Translations under genes and position numbers: made by a program
Notes under the pieces: generated by a model
Told to the model about the DNA's origin: nothing
Databases searched by the model: none
The model's input: only the letters and a program-made list of their open reading frames with translations
In this document: positions 1 through 8,513 of the stretch, piece by piece
Layout of the letters: every line of letters starts with the position of its first letter
How positions within the stretch are numbered: position 1 is the stretch's first letter
Assembly: GCF_000375365.1 (NCBI RefSeq)
Contig: NZ_AQXB01000002.1
Span: 248,001 to 312,000 of the forward strand
Direction of reading: 5' to 3'
Source: Corynebacterium mastitidis DSM 44356
GTDB taxonomy: Bacteria > Actinomycetota > Actinomycetes > Mycobacteriales > Mycobacteriaceae
Length of the DNA: 64,000 nucleotides

Positions 1-827
1 AGGCCGTCGTCGATCAACCCGAACAGCGCGCGGGAGCGCTGCGCGGCGTCAGGCCAGGCGACGTCGATCTGCGCCTGGGTGATGGGGGCGTCGGAGCCGC
101 GCAGCAGCGCCATGATGGTGCCCCGGGCGTGGCGGTCGGTACCGGTGTACTTTTGCACGCGGCGTCGCTTCTTTTCCTCCTCGGTGGGCTGTGGGCTGCC
201 CGCCGCCACCCACGCGCAGCGGGTGCGCAGGGGGCAGGCGGGGCAGTCGGGGGAGGCTGCGGTGCACACGAGCGCGCCCAGCTCCATGAGCCCCACGGAG
301 AAGGTGGGGCCGTCGTGTTCCGGCAGGAGGGCGCCCACCTGGGCGAGTTCTCTCTTGGAGGCGGTCCCGGGCAGGTACGTGCCCTCGACGGCGCGGCGGT
401 ACACCCGCCGCACGTTGGTGTCCACCACCGGCACGTTGCGGCCGAAGTGGAAGCAGGCCACCGCCCGGGCGGTGTACTCCCCGATGCCGGGCAGGCTCAG
501 CAGGTCCTCCACCTCGGCGGGCACCTCGCCGTCGAAGCGGCGCACGATCTCGGCGGCGCACTCGTGCAGGCGCAGCGCGCGGCGGGGGTAGCCCAGGCGG
601 CCCCAGGCGCGCAGCACCTCGTCGCGCCCGGCCTGGGCGAAGTGCGCGGGGGTGGGCCAGCGCTCGCGCCACTGTTCCCAGATGGGGGCCACGCGGGCCA
701 CGGGTGTTTGCTGGCTCATCACCTCGGAGAGCAACACCTCCCACGCGGTGGTGCCGGGGGAGCGCCAGGGCAGCGCGCGGGCGTGGGCGCGGTACCAGGT
801 GATCACGGCGTGCTGAAGGGAGGTCAT
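1..827 (-). CDS. mutY: A/G-specific adenine glycosylase MutY (3' end outside window)
   Basis: Base-excision repair enzyme that removes adenine mispaired with 8-oxoguanine. 275 codons are visible and no stop is reached at the window edge, so only a short C-terminal piece is missing compared with the usual ~290 residues of corynebacterial MutY. Seen: the catalytic-Glu region SEVMSQQT near residue 35, the helix-hairpin-helix LPGIGEYTARA, the catalytic Asp in VVDTNVRRV, and a complete [4Fe-4S] loop with spacing C-X6-C-X2-C-X5-C (ALVCTAASPDCPACPLRTRC). The start is ATG at 827. TATACT sits 7 nt upstream, so the mRNA is probably leaderless. It is divergent from canB over only 45 bp. Confidence 0.95.
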   Translation of the reverse strand, partial: MTSLQHAVITWYRAHARALPWRSPGTTAWEVLLSEVMSQQTPVARVAPIWEQWRERWPTPAHFAQAGRDEVLRAWGRLGYPRRALRLHECAAEIVRRFDGEVPAEVEDLLSLPGIGEYTARAVACFHFGRNVPVVDTNVRRVYRRAVEGTYLPGTASKRELAQVGALLPEHDGPTFSVGLMELGALVCTAASPDCPACPLRTRCAWVAAGSPQPTEEEKKRRRVQKYTGTDRHARGTIMALLRGSDAPITQAQIDVAWPDAAQRSRALFGLIDDG

Positions 828-872
828 TTACCGCAGTATAGAGGCTATAATTCTGTATGATTCTTATTCACT
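828..872. promoter_or_regulatory. Divergent mutY / canB promoter region
   Basis: A 45-bp spacer serves two divergent genes. On the minus strand TATACT (835-840) lies 7 nt before the mutY ATG, a leaderless arrangement. On the plus strand a perfect TATAAT (846-851) lies 21 nt before the canB ATG, giving a very short leader without a clear Shine-Dalgarno sequence. The two -10 elements almost abut, so the promoters may interfere with each other. Confidence 0.55.
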
Positions 873-1493
873 ATGACTTTGTATCCCGATGCCTCGCCCC
901 AGGACGTGTGGGAAGCCCTGCGGGCGGGGAATAAGCGCTTTTGCGCGGCTCAGGAAAAGAATCCCAACCGCGACGATCACCGCCGCGAGACCCTGCGCGG
1001 GGGGCAGAATCCCGCGGCCGTGGTGCTGGCCTGCTCGGACTCCCGCGTCCCGGTGGAGCTGATCTTCGACGTCGGCTTCGGCGATCTCTTTGTGATCCGC
1101 ACGGCCGGGGAGATCACGGACCCGGCGGTGCTGGCCTCCCTGGAGTACGCGGTGGACGGCCTGGGCGTGCCGCTGATCGTGGTGATGGGCCACGAGAGCT
1201 GCGGCGCGGTGGCGGCGGCGGCCAAGGCGCTCGACGAGGGCGCGATCCCCGAGGGGTGGCAGCGCATCCTGGTGGAGCGGGTGACGCCCTCGGTGCTGGC
1301 CGCGCGCCGGGAGGGGAGAAACGAGCGGGGCGACTACGAGCGGATTCACGTCACCGAGACCATCGGCCAGCTCATGCACCGGCTCCCGCACCTCCCGGAG
1401 GAGATCGCCGCGGGCCGCATCGGTGTGGTGGGGCTGCGCTACGTGCTGGGCGACGGCCACGTGGAGACCGTGGCCACGCACGGGGTGAGGTGA
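873..1493 (+). CDS. canB: Beta-class carbonic anhydrase
   Basis: Interconverts CO2 and bicarbonate in the cytoplasm using a zinc ion, supplying bicarbonate to carboxylases. The 206-aa product has the beta-class signature: CSDSR with Cys54/Asp56 and the HESC motif with His107/Cys110, i.e. the Cys-Asp-His-Cys zinc set. Mycobacterial canB (Rv3588c) also lies next to mutY, which supports the name. The ATG at 873 follows a perfect TATAAT by 21 nt. The next gene starts 4 nt after the stop, so the two are likely co-transcribed. Confidence 0.93.
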   Translation: MTLYPDASPQDVWEALRAGNKRFCAAQEKNPNRDDHRRETLRGGQNPAAVVLACSDSRVPVELIFDVGFGDLFVIRTAGEITDPAVLASLEYAVDGLGVPLIVVMGHESCGAVAAAAKALDEGAIPEGWQRILVERVTPSVLAARREGRNERGDYERIHVTETIGQLMHRLPHLPEEIAAGRIGVVGLRYVLGDGHVETVATHGVR

Positions 1494-1497
1494 TGCG

Positions 1498-2235
1498 ATG
1501 AATCGACGAGAAGCCTGGCGAGAGGTCATGGACCGCCCCTATGACTATCTGGCCCCGTACTACAGCTTCCGCGAGTTCTTCCTGGGCGTGATGCTCGCCA
1601 GCCTGGCGGGCGCCACGGGCGCGGCGGCCTGGCTGTACTCCTCGGGCTGGTACGTCACCTTCATGACGGGCAACACCGAGCGCATGGTGCTCGAGCCCAT
1701 CAAGGGCAGCGTGGGCGCGGGGCTGGCGGCCTTGAGTGCCGTGGTGGTCTTTGTGATCGGCGCCTTCACCGCCACCCTGGCCCGGATCTACGTGTGGTTG
1801 CACGCCCGGCACGGCGCCATGGTGGTCACCACCGTGGCCATCATCCTGTCCTTCGCCTCCGACCTCTGGCTGGGTGCCCAGGACGACGCCCTGACCCCCA
1901 TCCCGATCCTGTTCCTGGCCTTCGGCCTGGGCGCGCTGAACACCTCCATCAGCAGGCGCGGCCAGGTGGTCATGCCGCTGTCCTACGTCACGGGCACGCT
2001 GGTGAAGATCGGCCAGGGCGCGGCCCTGCATGTGGCGGGCAAGCAGCGGTGGATGTGGATGCCCCAGCTCGCCACCTACGCGGGCTTCGTGGCCGGGGCG
2101 GCGTGCGGAGGCGCGGTCTTTTACTCGCAGGGCGTGGACGACGCCCTCTTCCTGCTCAGCCTGGCGGCCATGGCCATGACCGGCGTGACCTGGTGGGTGG
2201 ACGACCGCTCGTTTTTACGAAAAGACGAGCATTAA
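1498..2235 (+). CDS. YoaK/DUF1275 family membrane protein
   Basis: A 245-aa integral membrane protein with about six hydrophobic segments. The conserved FMTGNTERM segment (residues ~56-64) is typical of the YoaK/DUF1275 family, whose function is not established. The ATG at 1498 has a GAGGTGAT Shine-Dalgarno that overlaps the canB stop, and only 4 nt separate the two frames, pointing to translational coupling. It sits between canB and an Rv3587c-like gene, where the mycobacterial backbone has no such gene as far as I recall. A role linked to CO2/bicarbonate is only a guess from position. Confidence 0.75.
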   Translation: MNRREAWREVMDRPYDYLAPYYSFREFFLGVMLASLAGATGAAAWLYSSGWYVTFMTGNTERMVLEPIKGSVGAGLAALSAVVVFVIGAFTATLARIYVWLHARHGAMVVTTVAIILSFASDLWLGAQDDALTPIPILFLAFGLGALNTSISRRGQVVMPLSYVTGTLVKIGQGAALHVAGKQRWMWMPQLATYAGFVAGAACGGAVFYSQGVDDALFLLSLAAMAMTGVTWWVDDRSFLRKDEH

Positions 2236-2286
2236 TTGCGGCGTGGTACACATTGCCCGCGCGGGAAACGCATAGAGTGGTAAGGC

Positions 2287-3012
2287 GTGAGCCCGCAACA
2301 ACATGATCGTCTCCCAGAAGAGATCTACGTGCGACGTCGCGTAGCCGCCGCCGTGGTGGTTATTGTGGCGGTGGCTGCCCTTATTTGGGCCGCCGTGGCC
2401 CTGGGCGGCGGCAGCGAGGAAGAACAGCAACCCGCTTCTACCTCTGCCGCAGTGCAGGAGTCCACGGCGCACACCCCCTCCAGCGCGGAGGCGTCCACCT
2501 CCGCCTCGGAGGAGGACGAAAGCTCGGAGAGCACGGAGGGGCCGGAAAGCTCGGAGAGCGAAGAACCCAGCGAGGAGCCGAGCGAGGCCGCCACGAGCAC
2601 CGTGGCCGCCGCGGCCAAGCGCACCTGCGAGCTGGGCGACCTGGAGATCACCGCCAAGACCTCGCAGGCCACCTACCGCGAGGGCGATAAGCCCACCTTC
2701 TACATGACGGTCAAGAACCCCACGGCGGCGGACTGTCAGATCAACCTGGACGAGGAGACGCTGCGCTTCGAGGTGTACGCCATGGCGGACAACTCCCGGG
2801 TGTGGTCCGACGTGGACTGCAACCCCTCCGAGGGCTCCGGCAAGAGGACCTTCCCCAAGGGCGAGGAGCGGCACTTCGAGTCCGTGTGGTCGCGCACCAC
2901 CTCCGCTCCCCGGCAGTGCGAGGCGCGCAAGCCCGTGGAGCCCGGCGCCTACTACCTGCACGCCGTGATCGGCACGCACGCCTCCCCGGCGCAGCCCTTC
3001 AACCTGGCCTAA
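2287..3012 (+). CDS. Membrane-anchored extracytoplasmic protein (Rv3587c-like position)
   Basis: 241 aa. A short basic N-terminus is followed by one transmembrane segment (residues ~20-40, VAAAVVVIVAVAALIWAAVA). Then comes a Ser/Glu/Thr-rich low-complexity linker (~45-105) and a globular C-terminal domain with Cys pairs (KRTCELGD..., ADCQIN, DVDCNPS, RQCEARK) that probably form disulfides outside the membrane. The start is GTG at 2287; TAGAGT lies 8 nt upstream, a leaderless pattern. Its stop overlaps the convergent radA stop by 4 nt. In M. tuberculosis a membrane protein of unknown function (Rv3587c) occupies the equivalent place beside canB. Function unknown. Confidence 0.75.
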   Translation: MSPQQHDRLPEEIYVRRRVAAAVVVIVAVAALIWAAVALGGGSEEEQQPASTSAAVQESTAHTPSSAEASTSASEEDESSESTEGPESSESEEPSEEPSEAATSTVAAAAKRTCELGDLEITAKTSQATYREGDKPTFYMTVKNPTAADCQINLDEETLRFEVYAMADNSRVWSDVDCNPSEGSGKRTFPKGEERHFESVWSRTTSAPRQCEARKPVEPGAYYLHAVIGTHASPAQPFNLA

Positions 3013-4445
3013 TTCTTTTTCTCCCCCAGCCCCGCCGCGGCTATGGCTTCCGCCAGCGTCGCGGCGGGGCTCACGCGCATCCCGGGGACGGAGGGCGCCT
3101 CCCCGGCGGGCACCACGGCCCGGCGGTACCCCAGGCGCGCGGCCTCCCGGAGTCGGCGCTCCAGCGAGGGCACGCGGCGCAGCTCCCCGGCCAGCCCCAC
3201 CTCGCCGATGAACACGGTGCGCTCCGGGAGGGGTTTTTCGAGGATCGTGGACACCGTGGCCATCGCCACCGCCAGGTCCGTGGCCGGTTCCCCGATCTTC
3301 ATGCCGCCCACGGTGGCCACGTACACGTCCTTGGTGTGGGTGCTCATGTGGGCGCGCGCGGTGAGCACCGCGAGCACCATCGGCACGCGGGCGGAGTCCA
3401 GCCCGGTGACCACGCGGCGGGGGTTCTTGGCGGGGGAGTCCACGGCGAGGGACTGCACCTCCGCGAGGATGGGGCGCACGCCGTCCATTGCCACGGTCAC
3501 GGCGGAGCCGTCGGGGGTGCGGTCCCGGTGGGAGAGGAACAGCCCGGAGGGGTCCGCGACCTCGCGGATGCCCTCGGCGGTCTGCTCGAAGCAGCCGACC
3601 TCGTCGGTGGCGCCGAAGCGGTTCTTGATGCCGCGCAGCATGCGGAGGCTGGAGTGGCGGTCGCCCTCGAAGTTGAGCACCACGTCCACCAGGTGCTCCA
3701 GCACGCGGGGCCCGGCCACGTTGCCGTCCTTGGTCACGTGGCCCACCAGCAGGATCGGGATGCCGGTGGTCTTGGCTAGGGTGGTCAGGGCGGCGGTGAC
3801 CGCCCGGGACTGGGCCACGCCCCCGGCCACGCCCTCCACGCCCTCGGCCTGCATGGTCTGCACCGAGTCCACGATGAGCAGGGAGGGCTTGACCTGGTGC
3901 ACGTGCCCAAAGACCACGTCCAGGTTGGGCTCGGCGGCCAGGTAGAGGGTGTCGCGCACCGCCCCGGTGCGCTCGGCGCGCAGGCGCACCTGCCCCACGG
4001 ACTCCTCGGCGGTGACGTAGAGGGCCGTGCGGGTGGCGGGGGAGGAGCCCTCGGCGGGCTCAGTGGGCTGCGCCGCCCAGCGGGCCGCCGCCTCGAGCAG
4101 CAGGGTGGACTTGCCCACCCCCGGCTCCCCGGCCATGAGCACCACGGAGCCGGGGACGATGCCGCTGCCCAGGACGCGGTCCAGTTCCCCGATGCCGGTG
4201 GGGATGGTGCGCGTGGAGTTCGCGCGGATGGTGGTCATGGGGGCCGCCGGGGAGGTGGGCGTGAGCCCTATGGGGGCGGCGCCCCCGACGCCCGCCGATC
4301 GCCCCCCGGAGGTCGCGCCACCCTGCGTCGCGGCGGAGACCTGCATGGAGCCCCAGGCCCCGCACTCGGGGCAGCGGCCCAGCCACTTGGGGGAGGAGTA
4401 TCCGCACTCGGAGCAGGTGTGGATGCTGCGCGCTTTCTTTGCCAT
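3009..4445 (-). CDS. radA: DNA repair/recombination ATPase RadA (Sms)
   Basis: RecA-like ATPase that promotes branch migration in recombinational repair. The 478-aa product has all family parts in order: N-terminal C4 zinc finger (Cys11, Cys14, Cys25, Cys28), Walker A GEPGVGKST (residues ~106-114), Walker B LLIVDSVQ, the RadA-specific KNRFG motif near residue 275, and a C-terminal Lon-protease-like domain (GEVGLAGELRRV). The start is ATG at 4445. Downstream it runs directly into the convergent gene at 2287-3012 with a 4-nt overlap. In mycobacteria disA follows radA; here there is no room for it. Confidence 0.96.
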   Translation of the reverse strand: MAKKARSIHTCSECGYSSPKWLGRCPECGAWGSMQVSAATQGGATSGGRSAGVGGAAPIGLTPTSPAAPMTTIRANSTRTIPTGIGELDRVLGSGIVPGSVVLMAGEPGVGKSTLLLEAAARWAAQPTEPAEGSSPATRTALYVTAEESVGQVRLRAERTGAVRDTLYLAAEPNLDVVFGHVHQVKPSLLIVDSVQTMQAEGVEGVAGGVAQSRAVTAALTTLAKTTGIPILLVGHVTKDGNVAGPRVLEHLVDVVLNFEGDRHSSLRMLRGIKNRFGATDEVGCFEQTAEGIREVADPSGLFLSHRDRTPDGSAVTVAMDGVRPILAEVQSLAVDSPAKNPRRVVTGLDSARVPMVLAVLTARAHMSTHTKDVYVATVGGMKIGEPATDLAVAMATVSTILEKPLPERTVFIGEVGLAGELRRVPSLERRLREAARLGYRRAVVPAGEAPSVPGMRVSPAATLAEAIAAAGLGEKKN

Positions 4446-4502
4446 GCCCTAGAACTCTAGAGTATGGGCGAGGCGGCGCGGCGGCCGCCTCGAAAATGCT
4501 TT

Positions 4503-5096
4503 CTAGTGCTCCGCGTGTTCCGCGTGCTCCGCCGGGGCGTGCTTGCCGTAGCGGTCAAAGTCGCGGGTCACCGTGCCGGAGTCCAGGTTGGGGGCGGAGA
4601 TCGTGGCCGTCACGGGGATGGTGCCCGCGTCGAAGAGGAACTCCACCTCGGCGTTGCCGCCGGGGGCGAAGTTGCTGTTCTCCACGGAGGTGACGGTGTA
4701 GTCGATGCAGCCGGCGTCCTTGTCGGTGTTCAGGTCGGCGATGCCCGCCGCGGAGTCCGCCACCAGGCTGCACCCGGGCTTGATCTCCGTGGTCTGCTCC
4801 ACGCGCACCGGCTTGCCGTTCACGCTCACGGACTGTAAGCGGTGCGGGGTGGGGGTGGTGTCCTGGTTGATGGCCGTGAACTTCAGCGCGGCCTCGCCGG
4901 AGTCCTCCACGATGACGGTGACGTCGCGCAGCGCCACGGTGTCGTCCTCGCTGTGGGCGGAGGCGCCATCAACGGCGGCCACCTGGCTGGAGGTCTGGGT
5001 GACCTGGCCTGCGGAGCAGGAGGCCAGCGCCAGCGCGGAGAGGGCCACGGCGGAGATAACGCCGCCGCGCCGAGCGGCGGACTTCAGGGACTTCAC
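4503..5096 (-). CDS. lpqE: LpqE-type lipoprotein
   Basis: 197-aa predicted lipoprotein: basic N-terminus, hydrophobic core and lipobox LASC near residue 27, followed by a ~130-aa extracytoplasmic domain and a charged tail with the repeat HAPAEHAEHAEH. I chose GTG at 5096 because a strong GGAGGA lies 7 nt upstream; longer in-frame starts lack a ribosome site. Its place between radA and divergent carD matches LpqE of mycobacteria and corynebacteria. The biochemical role is not established. The His-rich C-terminal tail could bind metal, which is inference. Confidence 0.8.
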   Translation of the reverse strand: MKSLKSAARRGGVISAVALSALALASCSAGQVTQTSSQVAAVDGASAHSEDDTVALRDVTVIVEDSGEAALKFTAINQDTTPTPHRLQSVSVNGKPVRVEQTTEIKPGCSLVADSAAGIADLNTDKDAGCIDYTVTSVENSNFAPGGNAEVEFLFDAGTIPVTATISAPNLDSGTVTRDFDRYGKHAPAEHAEHAEH

Positions 5097-5233
5097 GGGA
5101 TTGTCCTCCATGCGATCTTGCGGAAAAACACACTTAATACTGACCACCCTAGCCGTTTTCACAGGGGCGTCCTAGTTGGGTGATGTAGCCAGGGGTATCC
5201 ATAATGCGGAGGATGGCGGCGGCGAATGCGTGA

Positions 5234-5339
5234 TACCATGGTGACTCTGCTATGCCCCGCTGGCGCCGCTCGTGCGCGGGCGCCCGCGCGGGGCCGTTAG
5301 CCGCTCGCGTTTACCTGAAGATACCTCAAGGAGTGGGGA
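5234..5339 (+). promoter_or_regulatory. carD promoter and GC-rich palindromic leader
   Basis: TACCAT at 5234-5239 is a plausible -10 for carD, giving a leader of about 95 nt. The leader contains a perfect 16-bp palindrome, GCGCGGGCGCCCGCGC (5274-5289), which can form a hairpin or act as a protein site. The Shine-Dalgarno AAGGAG precedes the ATG at 5340. Confidence 0.4.
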
Positions 5340-5933
5340 ATGGATTTCAAGGTCGGGGACGTCGTTGTCTACCCGCACCACGGTGCCGCCGTCATCGAGA
5401 ACATGGAGCAGCGCGAGATCGGTGGGGAGACGCTGGAATACCTCGTCTTGAAGATCAACCAGTCCGACCTCGTGGTGCGCGTTCCGGTGAAGAACGCGGA
5501 GCTGGTGGGCGTGCGCGACGTCGTGGGGGACGAGGGGCTGCGCACCGTTTTTGGGATGCTGCGCGAGACGGACGTGGAGGAGGCCGGAAACTGGTCCCGC
5601 CGTTACAAGGCCAACCAGGAGCGCCTGGCCTCGGGCGACGTCAATAAGGTGGCCGAGGTGGTGCGCGACCTGTGGCGCCGCGATCAGGATCGCGGCCTGT
5701 CCGCGGGCGAGAAGCGGATGCTGGCCAAGGCCCGGCAGATCCTGGTGGGGGAGATCGCCCTGGCGGACACCGAGGATAAGGAGAAGGCGGACGCCTTCCT
5801 CACGGAGGTGGACGAGGCCATCAAGCGCCACAAGGAGGCCGCGGGCATCTCCACCACCGACGCCGAGGTGAAGTCCGAGGACATCGACGTCAACCTGGAC
5901 GACCTCAACTTTGACGATGAGGACGAGGACTAG
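5340..5933 (+). CDS. carD: RNA polymerase-binding transcription factor CarD
   Basis: Global transcription factor that binds the RNA polymerase beta subunit and stabilises open promoter complexes, acting at rRNA and many housekeeping promoters in actinobacteria. The 197-aa product has the N-terminal CarD/CdnL/TRCF Tudor-like domain ([18 protein letters not shown]), the helical DNA-binding C-terminal half containing the NWSRRYKAN region, and an acidic tail ([13 protein letters not shown]). The ATG at 5340 has AAGGAG upstream. ispD begins inside the 3' end of carD, so carD-ispD-ispF form one operon, as in M. tuberculosis. Confidence 0.96.
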   Translation: MDFKVGDVVVYPHHGAAVIENMEQREIGGETLEYLVLKINQSDLVVRVPVKNAELVGVRDVVGDEGLRTVFGMLRETDVEEAGNWSRRYKANQERLASGDVNKVAEVVRDLWRRDQDRGLSAGEKRMLAKARQILVGEIALADTEDKEKADAFLTEVDEAIKRHKEAAGISTTDAEVKSEDIDVNLDDLNFDDEDED

Positions 5934-6714
5934 CTCGCCCCGGGGGGAGCGCCGGGTCACCGCCCTGATCGCGGCGGCTGGGAAGGGGTCGAGGCTGGGC
6001 GCCTCGGTGCCCAAGGCCTTTGTGACGCTGCGGGAGCGCTCCCTGGTGGAGCGCTCCGTCGTGACGATGATGACCTCGGGGGTGGTGGACGAGATCGTCG
6101 TGCTGATAAGCCCGGACATGGAGGACTACACCGCGCGGCTGCTGCGGCGGCGCGGCCTGCTGGACGGCGAGGTGCCCGTGCGGCTGGTGCACGGCGGCGG
6201 GGAGCGCGCCGATTCCGTGTGGCAGGGCCTGCGCGCCATCGAGGCGGAGGAGGGCGTGGTGCTCATCCACGATTCCGCCCGGGCGCTCACCCCTCCCGGC
6301 CTGGTGGCGCGCGTGGCGCGGGCCGTGCTGGCGGGGCACCCCGGGGTGATTCCCGTGCTGCCGGTGGCGGACACGATCAAGCGGATCGACGCCCCCGGGG
6401 GCACGGCGGTGGTGGACACCCCCGCGCGGGACCTGCTGCGCGCGGTGCAAACGCCGCAGGGTTTTGACCTCGCGGCGCTGCGGGAGGCCAATCGCGCCTA
6501 CTTTGCGCAGGAGGAGCGCTCCTTCGTGGCCACGGATGACGCCTCCCTCATGGAGTGGCACGGGCAGCCGGTGGTGTGCGTGCCGGGCGACCCGATGGCG
6601 CTGAAGATCACCACGCCCATCGACATGATGCTGGCCCGCACCATCGTGGACGAGGCCGAACCCACGGTCTTTGAGGTGCCCGGGTGCGGGGCGAGGGAAG
6701 GAGAAGAGCGATGA
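5917..6714 (+). CDS. ispD: 2-C-methyl-D-erythritol 4-phosphate cytidylyltransferase
   Basis: Third step of the non-mevalonate isoprenoid pathway: joins CTP and MEP to give CDP-ME. The 265-aa product has the nucleotidyltransferase loop [19 protein letters not shown], the family motif [13 protein letters not shown], and the later VQTPQGF and ATDDASLME motifs. The start is uncertain. TTG at 5911 and ATG at 5917 are in frame inside the carD 3' end, and neither has a clear Shine-Dalgarno; I prefer ATG and assume coupling to carD. The stop overlaps the ispF start (ATGA). Confidence 0.94.
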   Translation: MRTRTSSPRGERRVTALIAAAGKGSRLGASVPKAFVTLRERSLVERSVVTMMTSGVVDEIVVLISPDMEDYTARLLRRRGLLDGEVPVRLVHGGGERADSVWQGLRAIEAEEGVVLIHDSARALTPPGLVARVARAVLAGHPGVIPVLPVADTIKRIDAPGGTAVVDTPARDLLRAVQTPQGFDLAALREANRAYFAQEERSFVATDDASLMEWHGQPVVCVPGDPMALKITTPIDMMLARTIVDEAEPTVFEVPGCGAREGEER

Positions 6715-7187
6715 TACCCAGGGTTGGGATCGGTACGGATGCCCACCAGATCGAGCCGGGCAAGCCCTGCTACATCGCCGGGCTGCTGTTCCCCGAGGCC
6801 GATGGCTGCGAGGGGCACTCCGACGGCGACGTGGTGAGCCACGCCCTGGTGGACGCCCTGCTCTCCGCCGCTGGGCTGGGGGACATCGGCACCCTGGTGG
6901 GGGTGGGCCGGCCGGAGTACGCGGGGGCCTCCGGTGAGTGCCTGCTGCGGGAGGCCGCGGCCGCGCTCGCGGACGCGGGTTATGCGGTGGGCAACGCGGC
7001 GGTGCAGATGATCGGGCAGAGCCCGAAGATGGGGCCGCGCCGCGAGGAGGCGCAGCGGGTGCTCTCCGAGGCGGTGGGCGCCCCGGTGTCCGTCTCGGCT
7101 ACCACCACCGATCACATGGGCTTTACCGGGCGGGGCGAGGGGCGCGCGGCGGTGGCCACGGCGGTGGTGTGGCTGCGCGAGGCCTAG
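6711..7187 (+). CDS. ispF: 2-C-methyl-D-erythritol 2,4-cyclodiphosphate synthase
   Basis: Cyclises CDP-ME 2-phosphate to MEcPP in the isoprenoid pathway; a homotrimer with zinc. The 158-aa product has the metal-binding start [10 protein letters not shown] (family consensus D-V-H; here D-A-H, metal ligands kept), [18 protein letters not shown] with the second His ligand, and the C-terminal [15 protein letters not shown]. The ATG at 6711 has AAGGAG 7-8 nt upstream and overlaps the ispD stop by 4 nt. In mycobacteria cysS1 follows; here the nag locus intervenes. Confidence 0.95.
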   Translation: MIPRVGIGTDAHQIEPGKPCYIAGLLFPEADGCEGHSDGDVVSHALVDALLSAAGLGDIGTLVGVGRPEYAGASGECLLREAAAALADAGYAVGNAAVQMIGQSPKMGPRREEAQRVLSEAVGAPVSVSATTTDHMGFTGRGEGRAAVATAVVWLREA

Positions 7188-7716
7188 CTGCGGCGCGGGC
7201 GCCGGACCCCGGGGTGAGGGGAGGGTGTGCGGCGCGGGCGGGTAAGGCGTTTAGCTGCCTAAATAGTTAATGTTTTGTCTAGCAGAAAAACATAATTGGG
7301 AGACATTGCGCCGGGCCGCAAAAGTGTGCTTTTGGGGCCTGTGGGTCGCCGCGCGACCCCGTTTTTTGGAGGCATGACTTTGCCGGGTGGGTGCGGTGTG
7401 CAGGGATTTTGCTCCCGAGCCGGGGAGGGGAACCCGCCCGCGCGGCGGTCCGGGGCGGGCCCGTGCGGCGCGTGATAACGTCTCTGACGTGCGGTTATGC
7501 ACTGCTGTATCTTGTGGAGAGATTTACCTGTATGCAGTAATTCCCCTCGGGCATTGCTCCGAAATCAGGGGGGGGGGGGGGATTCTTGGCAAAGGTGGTG
7601 CTAATTAGTTTCTTGCGTTATGCTTAACGTATAGCGTCAGACATCTGATTAGGTGGATGCTGCGGCTCGCCACCCATGAGCCCGGCACCGTAAGTAAGTG
7701 AAAGAGTGTTGAGCAT
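7188..7716. promoter_or_regulatory. 529-bp non-coding region upstream of the GntR gene, with dense dyads
   Basis: No convincing gene is seen here. The first 60 bp are GC-rich. A stretch at about 7250-7310 is clearly richer in A/T. A run of 14 G residues occupies 7568-7581. Between it and the regulator start lie three dyads within 48 bp: CTAATTAG (7601-7608), CGTTA-TGCT-TAACG (7616-7629) and TCAGA-CA-TCTGA (7637-7648). Any of these could be an autoregulatory operator of the GntR protein. Promoter elements are not certain. Confidence 0.5.
7568..7581 (+). repeat. Homopolymeric tract of 14 G
   Basis: Fourteen consecutive G residues, 135 bp upstream of the GntR-family start codon and 19 bp before the first operator-like dyad. 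Tracts of this length are prone to slipped-strand length change during replication, and also to sequencing error. Confidence 0.85.
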
Positions 7717-8448
7717 ATGCCCCTGACCCTGCATGCCAGGACCCCTTCCGCCGCGCTGACGGCGATGGAGGGGATCAAGGAATATATTCGTTCCAATCAG
7801 CTCGCGCCCGGTGACATGCTGCCCTCCGAGGCAACGTTGTGTGAGCAGCTCGGCTACTCTCGCTCTTCCGTCCGTGAGGCCATGCGCATCCTCTCCACGC
7901 TGGACATCGTGGAGGTGCGCCACGGATACGGCACCTACGTCTCCCAAATGTCGCTGGAGCCGCTGGTGAATGGGCTGATCTTCCGCACCGTGCTGGAGGC
8001 CGAGCGCTCGTTCGACGGGCTGATCGCGCTGGTGGACGCCCGGGAGGCGCTGGACATCTCCCTGGGCCACCAGCTCATCGACGCCCTGGATGAGGACACC
8101 GAGGAAAAGCTGCGCGACCTCGCGGAGAAGATGCGTGCCCAGCGCGAGCAGGGCGAGCCCTTTTCCGAGCAGGACCAGGAGTTCCACAACGAGCTGATGT
8201 CCAAGGTCTCCAACCCGCTGATCCAAGAGCTGACCGAGGCGTTCCGCCGCGTGCACACGGCGGTGGCCCCCGACCTGGGGCTCAACGCCACCGAGCACGT
8301 CCACCACACCGTCGAGTCCCACCTGCAGATCCTCGACGCCCTGCACGCCGGGGACGTGATGGCCTACGAGGAGGCGGTGCGCCGCCACTATCAGCCGCTG
8401 CGCCTGACGATCCTCGAGCAGGCCAAGGCGCGCGGCTTTTCTGCATGA
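7717..8448 (+). CDS. GntR/FCD-family regulator of the nag locus
   Basis: 243-aa DNA-binding regulator. The N-terminal winged helix-turn-helix (residues ~15-70) carries the GntR signature LPSEATLCEQLGYSRSSVREA. The C-terminal all-helical FCD domain carries the usual metal/effector ligands (an Asp-X3-His in DQEFH, then His in VESH and RRHYQ). It lies 65 bp upstream of nagA and nagB on the same strand, so it most likely senses an aminosugar phosphate or sialic acid derivative, like NanR/NagR-type regulators. The ligand is inferred from neighbours only. No strong Shine-Dalgarno precedes the ATG at 7717. Confidence 0.85.
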   Translation: MPLTLHARTPSAALTAMEGIKEYIRSNQLAPGDMLPSEATLCEQLGYSRSSVREAMRILSTLDIVEVRHGYGTYVSQMSLEPLVNGLIFRTVLEAERSFDGLIALVDAREALDISLGHQLIDALDEDTEEKLRDLAEKMRAQREQGEPFSEQDQEFHNELMSKVSNPLIQELTEAFRRVHTAVAPDLGLNATEHVHHTVESHLQILDALHAGDVMAYEEAVRRHYQPLRLTILEQAKARGFSA

Positions 8449-8484
8449 CGATCCCGCGCAGGGGGAAGAACGCGCGGTATCCCA

Positions 8485-8513
8485 CACCCGGTCGGGTGCG
8501 CTAAGGTGCCACC
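8485..8513 (+). promoter_or_regulatory. nagA leaderless promoter with adjacent dyad
   Basis: TAAGGT (8502-8507) lies 6 nt before the nagA ATG, so the transcript probably begins at the start codon. Just upstream is the dyad CACCCG-GT-CGGGTG (8485-8498), placed between the -35 and -10 positions, where a bound repressor would block RNA polymerase. It is a candidate site for the GntR regulator encoded immediately upstream. Confidence 0.4.

Noticed and set aside
7387..7608. A 73-codon frame running through the 14-G tract
   Set aside because: Arg/Gly-rich, without a ribosome site or family. Any length change of the tract would shift its frame. Treated as non-coding.
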